Assembly: GCA_036365455.1 (NCBI GenBank)
Contig: JAWQUS010000003.1
Location: forward strand, 3,058,001-3,122,000
DNA from: Macrosoma leucophasiata
Taxonomy: Eukaryota; Arthropoda; Insecta; Lepidoptera; Hedylidae
Direction: 5' to 3'
Length of the DNA: 64,000 nucleotides
Of this stretch, positions 56,531 to 64,000 are shown in pieces. Numbering within the stretch: the stretch's first letter is position 1; each line of letters begins with the position of its first letter. The notes beneath the pieces were generated by a model. The model saw nothing but the letters and a program-made list of their open reading frames with translations. It ran no database searches and was not told the DNA's origin. The position numbers were made by a program, and so were the translations under genes.

Positions 56531-56997
56531 TTATTTTTAATTTGTTCAGAAAAGCGATTTTTTTTACAAGAACAAAAAATTAAAAATTTAGGCTAGTGTT
56601 TTTTTTATCCAAGATTTTTGTACTTGTTTATGATAGATATTGCTAACGAAATGATTATTTATTTTATATTTTTTGTATTTTTGAAGCTTTGTTATCGAAT
56701 TGATTGCTTGAGATTTGGACTGTATTTTTGTTGCTGTTAAATATACGCCATATATTTTGTAGACATTAGTTTTCTTTGTAGCTTATATTAACTTTGTCAA
56801 TTATGTACGCAATTAATATAATATTAAAAATGGTACATTCCATTGAATTTTTTATAATTTGTCGCTTACGTTTTTTGGAGTGTGTTTTTAGTATGTCAGT
56901 AATATTATTTCGCTGTTATCGTGTAATTTTCTGTAAAGTTATTGCAAAAATGTATTATTTATCTAAAATATAGTTTATTCAATGTTTGTTAAAGACC
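56531..56997. other. nothing recognised
   Basis: AT-rich intergenic DNA. Confidence 0.4.
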
Positions 56998-57266
56998 ATA
57001 GAGCAACTCGGGCCACTTTCCCCTCTGTCAAAGTACAAGTTGTGCTCCTACGCTTGTCGCCCAGATGTTTAAATGTGTGCGTGAAATTGTTTATGTGTGT
57101 TGTTAAAGTCAAGGTGTGAGTTTCGTAGTAATAGACGATTTATGTAGGGTGTGTGTGTCATACGTATTTCACCCCGCAAATAATGACAGACTGTTATGCA
57201 TCGGTAATAAACGCTATGGCGACTCCCCTCCGGTCCGCCGCGGCTGGTGGCCCGTGTTGGTCTATG
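56998..57266. mobile_element. 269-bp MITE, CATAGAGCAAC ends
   Basis: CATAGAGCAACTCGGGCCAC at the left pairs with GTGGCCCGTGTTGGTCTATG at the right. The same terminal sequence forms the tight palindrome at 61169-61234. Confidence 0.65.
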
Positions 57267-57631
57267 TTAAAGACAGTTTATGCAGTGGTGTACTTAACTT
57301 ATATTACTATCTTCAACTTCGCAACTTGAACACTGAAAATTTTCTTTGAATACCCTACATATCTTCGTATTACGGATTAATCAATAGTTTTTGTTTATAT
57401 TCAGTGACTCCACATACAATTTTCGAGTACATTTTGATTACATATACTTTTTAATTCAAAATTTTACTAATTTTATGTTATATTCTATTATGATCACAGC
57501 TACATTTCAATATAGGTACATAATTATTATTGTACGTAATGTGAAAAAGACCTTTTTATATTCGTTTTTATATTATACTTAATTGAATATTATTTATATT
57601 TTTTTATTATATTATTTATATTTTTTTATAC

Positions 57632-57911
57632 TGGTGGTAGAGCTCCAGAGACGGAGCTCGCGGGCGTAGGCACCACCGCATTACCTAATATACTTGCCGC
57701 TAAATGGTAGTGTTTAGCACTGTCGTGTTCCGGTCAGGTGGTAATGTACGGCCCTGTAATTTCCGGCACAGAGTCGTAATACCTTAGGCCTCAGGAGTGG
57801 TAACGCATCTGCATTTTGACCTTGGTCTTTGTGTGGGTGTCTATAGGCTGCAGTCATCACTTAACATCAATGTGATCTTCATGCTTGTTTGCCACTTCGG
57901 TTACATAAAAA
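57632..57911 (+). repeat. SINE-A, full copy, near consensus
   Basis: From ACTGGTGGTAGAGCTCCAGA to GGTTACATAAAAAA. It is the cleanest plus-strand copy and defines the head with the A-box-like TGGTGGTAGAGC. Confidence 0.9.
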
Positions 57912-58142
57912 AAATAATAATAATCTCTAGTCTCATTATAATATTTTCGCTCAAAAATATTTATAATTTGAATTGGCTTGTGATTAAATTACGGTTGATG
58001 CGGTGATGATTGATATTAGTTTAGTGATTATGATATTGTTATGCTTGCAAAACAGACAATAAACAGAATATACTGCCACATAATTGTTTTACTTTTTACT
58101 TGCGAACCTATTTCTGGTGGGATGTATGGCTTTAAATAGTCA

Positions 58143-58362
58143 GAGAATATGATGTTATAATACTACGTATAGAATGGACACTTCCAAGTCCCGCCCGAGA
58201 TCCCCGCTTCACCCAACCTCCTCCCCTCTTATGGGCGACGTTTGTTATTCTCCACGTGCTACGCACCCAGGTAAATACACGTCACTGATTGAAGTCTGTG
58301 TAATAGAGACCAAATTAAGCGTTTGTATGGAATTTTGGCGGAGTGTCCGCGGTGTAAAGTAT
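58143..58362 (+). repeat. repeat E copy
   Basis: TAATACTACGTATAGAATGG to TTTGGCGGAGTGTCCGCGGT is the reverse counterpart of 45455-45695. It may be a SINE body without its tRNA-like head. Confidence 0.7.
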
Positions 58363-58451
58363 TATAAAGTAGATAATATAAATAAAGTCCTTTTTGAAGA
58401 CGCTGTTTAAAATCAATACTGGCCTAAAATTGGTATCGAAATAAATTTAAC

Positions 58452-58555
58452 TGGTGGTAGGGATCCAATGTAGGAGGCCGAGGGCGTACGCAGGCACCAC
58501 CGCAATACCTAATCTATCTGCCGCCAAATAGTGCTCAGCAGTATCCTGTTCCGTT
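58452..58555 (+). repeat. SINE-A head fragment
   Basis: CTGGTGGTAGGGATCC to GTATCCTGTTCCGTT, diverged. Confidence 0.7.
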
Positions 58556-59565
58556 TGGATTTTTTCTTCTTTTTATTAAGTATCTGTGATAGTTATTACG
58601 TGAATGGAGAATGAGAAATAAAACGAAAATGTTCGATTAATAAGAAATTTGTATATTTATATTCGATGAATCGTAATCCTTATGAAATAAAGAAACTTTT
58701 GAACTCGACTCAGCTGAGCTCCTAACCTAGATAATATAAATACATGCGTTAATGTACAATAAAGTGTATAATACACGGGTAAGGCACCGGATTGTGAGTA
58801 TAACTATTTCAGTTCTAATTTTATTGGCACCTTAACATATTTAGGCGTCCCATTTTATTTGGCAAGATAATTTTGAATTGCATATATTTTTATAAAATAT
58901 CTACACGAATGGAATAAAAATATTATGTAATTACTGCAATGATTAATGTCGACGATCTTGTCCAGACTGTGTACTTAATTAATAAATATATTTTTTGCAT
59001 GGACATTAATAAAATGTTAATACATTTCATTTTAATAAATATTGGCCCAGCATAATAAGAACATTTTTATGTTAGGGAATGATAGCTATAAAAAAGATAT
59101 ACTTATTATAAATAAAACAAAAAAGAAATACCTAAGTAGGATACATTATACAATATTTTGTTTACTATTTCGCACATCTAGATGTCACGAAAACTCTTGT
59201 CCTATATAAAGGACGATGGCAGTGAAAAGCTTTATTCTGGAAATGTGCCAAAGCTCTAAATGGGACATACCTACATTATAAATTAATCTCAAGAAACATC
59301 GGGTGCCTAGCTAAGCTACAAGGATCTGTGCGTCCACATGTGTGTTACTAACAAAATAACACATACATGCAACACTAGTGTTGCTACTTTCTGCATCGAA
59401 CGCACTGAACCGTGAAAATGCTGGGATCATATTTGTAACATGTATTATAAAATTCGATTCGCTATTCGATGGTATTCATGCGTTATATGAATACCAGCTT
59501 ACGTATTTAAAGGTTAATTTGTAATACACCTCACAAAACATGATCCCAGCATAAAGAAATACAAA
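58556..59565. other. 3' flank of the PEAK-like gene
   Basis: Probably contains its 3' UTR (minus strand). A pair of sequences at 59400-59440 and 59535-59550 (ATGCTGGGATCAT / ATGATCCCAGCAT) is inverted. No gene seen. Confidence 0.4.
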
Positions 59566-62500
59566 TCAGTATACATTTGCTTTCTCCAATAGAGCTGATG
59601 CGTCACACATAGCTTTGGCCGTCGACCGCACTAAAAACATAAGATGCAACTGTTCAAACACATTCAACTGGACTCTCGTTCGAACCAAACCGTGTAATAC
59701 TGTCGCTCTCTCCAAGTCTAGCCATCTTTGGAGAGACAACTCCCTTTCGTCGACTGGCACACGTTGTACGACGTCCAAAGGTCCCCATAGCATAAACTCT
59801 AGGACGGATTTGGCGTGGTTTAGAGACACTGCCCTCTCCTCTCGAAGCACTTCTTTAAGGACAGGTGTTAACTTCTCGCCCGGGAGAAGAATCTCGAGCG
59901 CTCTGATCGCACACTTACAGAGGGAGTTGAGGTGACCTTCCTTGGTCGCTTTGCAGTTGATCTCGTCGCTCAGTCTGGAGAAAAACATACATCATATGAA
60001 TTATTATCATCCCTACAGTAGAGTTTCGTGTTGGATCTTATACCAAGGTTGGTGTGAAGATTCACAATGTCATTTTTTACCCTAATACTTATTTTTATTT
60101 AAGTAGGTATATATTGTTTATAAAGTGACATGATGAACATTGAACTCACCCTTGTAATATGCATAGTCGACCATAACAATTGGTCTTGGGTGCCCACAGC
60201 GAGTTCAGCCTGTCGTCAGGTGAAGGCAGATTTAAGGTGCTGCCGTGCGACACCATCGGCTGAATCTCCTTCAACGCGATGAAAGTGGACAGGGTTTCGG
60301 ATATCTCTTCCACCCCTCTCGCTTGTAGGCACTTGAGACCGTTGATGAGTTGCAGCATCATGAAGATCGCTTCGTGGATCTGTTCAGTTTGGACTAGTTG
60401 GTGCTCTTTCGTGGTCAAGCCTTCAGCGGCGTGCAGACTCTCGCCGTACGACTGCATTGTGTCCACGTGCGCGTGTGCCAGGACTACGATGGTTGCTGGA
60501 ATTCCAATAGGTAAAGTCAGTTTGAATATCTATATAATATCTAGATATAGTGCTACCGGTAAACATGCGGTTTTAAATTCTAAGCAGGGGTGAGTAAAAG
60601 TGGTGTCAGTTTCTTTTTTTTTCATTCTGGCACTACCAATGCTACGTCAAAAATGTGTCCGATGTACTATCGTACTATCAGGGAACTGGTCGCTCGACCA
60701 CTAGAGTAGGTGCCCTACTCCGTCGTAATAAAATCTATGTATCATTGATTTAGGATAAGCGGAGAGTTCCCTGACTGTACCATCCAAGAAATGTTCAGTC
60801 GGTCATTTCGGTACCTTTGTGTGATGATAACATAGAGCAGAGGTTCCCAAACTATTTTTTCTTGTAGACCCTTTCCAATTTTTTCTGGTTTCTGTGGACC
60901 CCCGTCCTTGCTACATTTATATCTCATTCCCATATTTCCAATTTTTATTCACGCCTACGTAGACCCCCATCGAGTCTCCCATGGACCACTTTGGGAATCA
61001 CTGGTATGATGTAAGTAAATTGGTACTATCAGTGTGTGTTGAGATCCATTATCGTGGACCCCCATTTTCATTTCATGGACCCCCAAATTTTTTTTTCGCT
61101 GACGCCGCCCCCTTTCGGTCTGTTATAGACCCCCAGGGGTTGATATAGACCACTTTGGGAATTACTGACATAGAGCAACGCGGGCCACCGGTCGTCTCCA
61201 GTCCGCCGCGACCGGTGGCCCGCGTTGCTCTATGGTTGATAAAATCTAATTTGCAATATTTTTGTATTATGACTGACAACTTCATCGATAAAGTTGTGAT
61301 TATTTTTGTTCATGTAACACCCATCACCCGTCAATGTAGAATGATTTTACCTTGAACCAAATCCTCGCCTTCCTCGCCGAACTGTTGAAGCGGCACTAGG
61401 TCACAGAATTCCGTGATGGCGTTCAAGCTTAACTGCGGCTGTACAGACTGTTGACAGACCATCTGCGAGGCCATTTGTTCTTTATAAAGCATCAATGTGA
61501 CGTTCACTGGCCCCTGACTCGAGTTCCATATGGCTGGGTAGAAGAAACGTTTGCCGGCTTTCGTGATGTTCTTCGCTTGTTGTATAGCGAAGTCATTCCA
61601 GCGGAGGTTGGTGCAGGCTTTCAGGCCGCGGAGGGAAGGCTGCATGGTGGCACTTTGTTGTACCTGGATGATTTTTGAAATTGTAATTAATGTTCGTTTT
61701 GTTCGTCGATATTTATTGAAAAATGGAAGAAAACTTAATTACTTATGTGATTGGTGTTTCTACGCTTTTTATTTGATCTATAAATAACTAACATAGCTCT
61801 CGACTAAATATCGAATTAGAAAAGCAAAGAAAGATAGTTCACGTCCTTTACAGAGGACAAATCTTTCAATAATACTTTTTCTTAGCTTAAAAACACACAG
61901 TTCTGAGTACTTAAAAGTATCTATTAATTTCAAATACCAAATTAAAATTTATTGTCTGTCTGTACTTGTTTCGTAATAATTACCAAGGTATAAATTGACA
62001 TGAGTGGCAAAGCAAAAAGTTATTTTAAAATTCCGATTTACTTTCCTGTACATTCGAACCTGTAATTTCCTGATAATCACTTCGGATGCTACCCATAGAA
62101 CTACCGCCGTATTTTTTTCATATCTTTAGAATGCTCATAATATTCACAAAGTTGTATAATAAAAAAGTATAGACTACAATGTAATTATGAACCTCTATTT
62201 CAGGTTACAGCGATACCATCTCAACATCTCGAGAGCACGTACAGAAACACAAGGCGCATTATGCAGTAAAACAACTTAAAATTTCTATACCCCTCAAGGC
62301 ACGTACGATATAAATTACCTGTTCTAAAACCTGCGCCAGCGCCTCGTGATTAGCTATAACGACGGCTCCGTAATTATCTTCAAGATTCTTATGCACCACG
62401 CTCCTTCCTTTTCTAACACGCAGCTTATTTGTTGTTGTTTTTGGCGTCATATCGTTTTGGTAATCATCATTCGTTGGACTGTCCATATTGTCGTTTGAAC

Positions 62501-62965
62501 TGTAAAAGCTGTAAGGAGAATATATTTCGGATTCGGTTTCACTGCCGCAATAAGGAAGCGATGTTCTGAACCCATTGTTATATTTAGGGAATTCGCCTTC
62601 CTCTTTCCTCTCTGTTCTTTCTACTGGAGGTTCTCGGGGTTTGATTGCGGAATCGCATTCAGGGGAGCTGGATCTCGCGTGGTGAACATATTCATAGTCG
62701 CTGTCACTGTTTTTAGCTGAATCACTAGTTTCTTCCTCATACTTTGCTGTGTTGTACACGTCATCGTAGTTGTGTATGACTGGGTCGTTAGTCGCTTGCA
62801 CCAGTTCTTGGGGGCCGTCGTCTACTTCATCTTTGTCGTCGTCCAGGGGATTTCTTCGCTTCAGCAGTTCCAGATGTGTCTCTCGCTCGCGCATGCTCGC
62901 CGTACGTTCTGGTTTCCTCGGAGCCAGTGCTGATCTGATTTCTCCTGGAATCAACGTTGATTGGC
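59566..62965 (-). CDS. PEAK1/PRAG1-like pseudokinase, 5'-partial
   Basis: PEAK-family proteins are catalytically dead kinases that act as tyrosine-phosphorylated scaffolds in cytoskeletal signalling; the function here is inferred. Exons on the minus strand: 62965-62319, 61663-61351, 60495-60150, 59974-59566, all in phase, 571 residues to the TGA. The first visible exon is acidic, low-complexity linker with SDSDYEYVHHA, DDVYN and SFYSS (possible phosphotyrosine sites). The second resembles an N-lobe (KRFFYPAIWNSSQGPVNVTL). The third has IHEAIFMMLQLINGLKCLQA, the alpha-E helix, followed by VEEISETLS where an active kinase has HRD. The last has NHAKSVLEFMLWGPLDVV and LQRWLDLERATVL, like the PEAK1/PRAG1 C-terminal helices (AKSVLEYLLWGP-type). 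No HRD or DFG is visible. The exon at 62965 starts mid-codon, so upstream exons lie past the right edge. Confidence 0.65.
60838..61168. mobile_element. hAT-type MITE plus partial second copy
   Basis: 60838-61003 has ends CAGAGGTTCCCAAACTATTT and CACTTTGGGAATCACTG. 61040-61168 repeats the GTGGACCCCCATTTTC and AGACCACTTTGGGAATTACTG parts. It sits in a PEAK-like intron. Sister: 4164-4347. Confidence 0.65.
61169..61234. repeat. GC-rich palindrome, 27-bp arms
   Basis: CATAGAGCAACGCGGGCCAC at the left and GTGGCCCGCGTTGCTCTATG at the right pair with CGGTCG/CGACCG continuing the stem. The ends match the MITE at 56998-57266, so this looks like a minimal derivative. Confidence 0.8.
61664..62318. other. 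intron of the PEAK-like gene
   Basis: AT-rich, no repeat recognised. Confidence 0.5.
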
Positions 62966-63177
62966 CTGTTACTTTCTATAAATTATATTTATGTTATTTC
63001 TATGACTGTTTTCATTCAATATTTTAATAATTTTAGATGATGATAGTTTATGTGGAACGAAATTTAAGTAGAAGGCGTCGGAAAGTGACGACAAACGCCC
63101 TCAAGTGGAGGTGAATTTTTCAAACATTGGCGAGCAACTCATTCCGATAGGGTCAATAATAAATATAACAACTAATT

Positions 63178-63310
63178 GTTTTATATTATTTCGCATTAAC
63201 ACATGCTTGTGAAATATATTTTATTTTAAAGAAAAATTCCCAGATTCCCAGTAGGCCGCGAGTTCGAGTCTCGCCTGTAGTCAAATTTTTCTTTCCATTT
63301 TTCTTTAAAA
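63178..63310 (+). repeat. SINE-B, 3' half
   Basis: The TATTATTTCGCATTAACACA block is fused to the 3' half of the tRNA-like head (CAGTAGGCCGCGAGTTCGAG) and the TTTTTCTTTCCATTTTTC tail. The 5' half of the head is deleted. Confidence 0.7.
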
Positions 63311-63480
63311 TAAAAAATATAACAACTAGTAAATATAACAACGCGGGATGGGCAGCAGCATCCCGAGATAAAACTACCGCCACTGCGATCGCCAATCCGC
63401 CTGCCAAGCGTGGCGATTACAGCATATAATGACACACAACACTGTTGTAGGCGTCTGGAAGGCTTTGTCCAGTGACGTAT

Positions 63481-63667
63481 TAAGGTTAGGCTCCTTTTAT
63501 TCTGCAGCGTGTCGCCGGTCGCGTACGCGCGCGACCGGTGCAATTTGTATGAAGCTCCATAGTGGCTTTCATTGTGCCGCGTACTTGCCGGTAGCGTTTT
63601 TGTACTGTGTGTCGCCGATCACACCACACGCGACCGGCGACAAGCTACAGAATGAAAGGAGCCTTAG
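63481..63667. mobile_element. 187-bp MITE with ~40-bp inverted ends
   Basis: TAAGGTTAGGCTCCTTTTAT and TGTCGCCGGTCGCGT at the left pair with ACGCGACCGGCGACA and GAATGAAAGGAGCCTTA at the right. Confidence 0.75.
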
Positions 63668-63819
63668 AGCCTTTAAGTCTAAGGAAAACAGACCTAACTT
63701 ATCTACTCTGTTTATAAACTGCTCGAAAATGGTTAACAGTAAGTTTCTAGTTCCAGTTTATCAGTTTTTGGGAATGTCATTAGGTTTCTACAAAGTACAT
63801 ACGTCACGTAAGTTTACTA

Positions 63820-64000
63820 GTGGTAAGGCTCCAGTGACGGAGCTCGCGGGCGTGAGCACTACCGCATTACCTAATATACTTGCCGCTAAATGGTAGTGTT
63901 CAGCACTATCGTGTTTCGGTCAAGTGGTAATGTATCATCATCATCATCATCATCATCATCAGCCTATAGACGTCCACTGCTGAACATAGGCCTCCCCCAG
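63820..64000 (+). repeat. SINE-A head, then ATC run and a second dispersed repeat
   Basis: 63820-63935 is a SINE-A head ending at GGTGGTAATGT-like text. It passes into an (ATC)n run (63936-63962) and AGCCTATAGACGTCCACTGC, a common lepidopteran repeat start, truncated by the window end. Confidence 0.8.

Overview
The window is nuclear DNA of an insect, almost certainly a moth or butterfly. The basis is four intron-containing genes with animal homologues, plus interspersed repeats typical of Lepidoptera: SINEs, Helitrons ending in CTAG, short hairpin MITEs, a mariner, a Penelope-like element and several LINE relics. I cannot name the species. All exon models were assembled by eye; every splice phase was checked and agrees.

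Genes from left to right. (1) Minus strand, 8095-18022: haspin, a histone H3 Thr3 mitotic kinase. Eight exons (1010 codons) are visible, up to the start of the kinase domain; the catalytic exons are not found in 1-8094 and probably lie beyond the left edge. (2) Minus strand, 24862-27379: a complete three-exon PWWP2-type chromatin reader (539 aa). (3) Plus strand, 30502-50264: a complete eight-exon sideroflexin-2-type mitochondrial carrier (327 aa) whose introns carry most of the mobile elements. (4) Minus strand, 59566-62965: the 3' four coding exons of a protein resembling the PEAK1/PRAG1 pseudokinases; its 5' exons are off the window. Genes 2 and 3 are divergent. No operon-like links are expected; what joins haspin and PWWP2 is only a chromatin theme.

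Repeat families, named here for reference. SINE-A: about 285 bp, head TGGTGGTAGAGCTCC, tail CATTACATAAAA, at least 15 copies or pieces. SINE-B: tRNA-like head GACTTCAGTAGCTC. SINE-C: tRNA-like head CCGGTTAGTCCAG. SINE-D: tRNA-like head TGCCTCCGTAGCGTAGTGG. 5S-SINE: head resembling 5S rRNA, four copies. Repeat E: a paired unit near 45.5 kb and 58.2 kb. Many of these are nested in one another.

The most unusual feature is at 40006-41125. The 3' part of sideroflexin exon 3, with its splice donor, is repeated seven times at an exact 170-bp period. Five of the six extra copies keep an open frame, the donor and an in-frame AG acceptor. Other notable items are a decayed duplicate of the haspin glycine-loop exon start, a 1.2-kb element with perfect 175-bp terminal inverted repeats, a Helitron inside a LINE reading frame, a Penelope-like element splitting a SINE with an 8-bp target duplication, and 5S-derived SINEs with a 16-bp target duplication.
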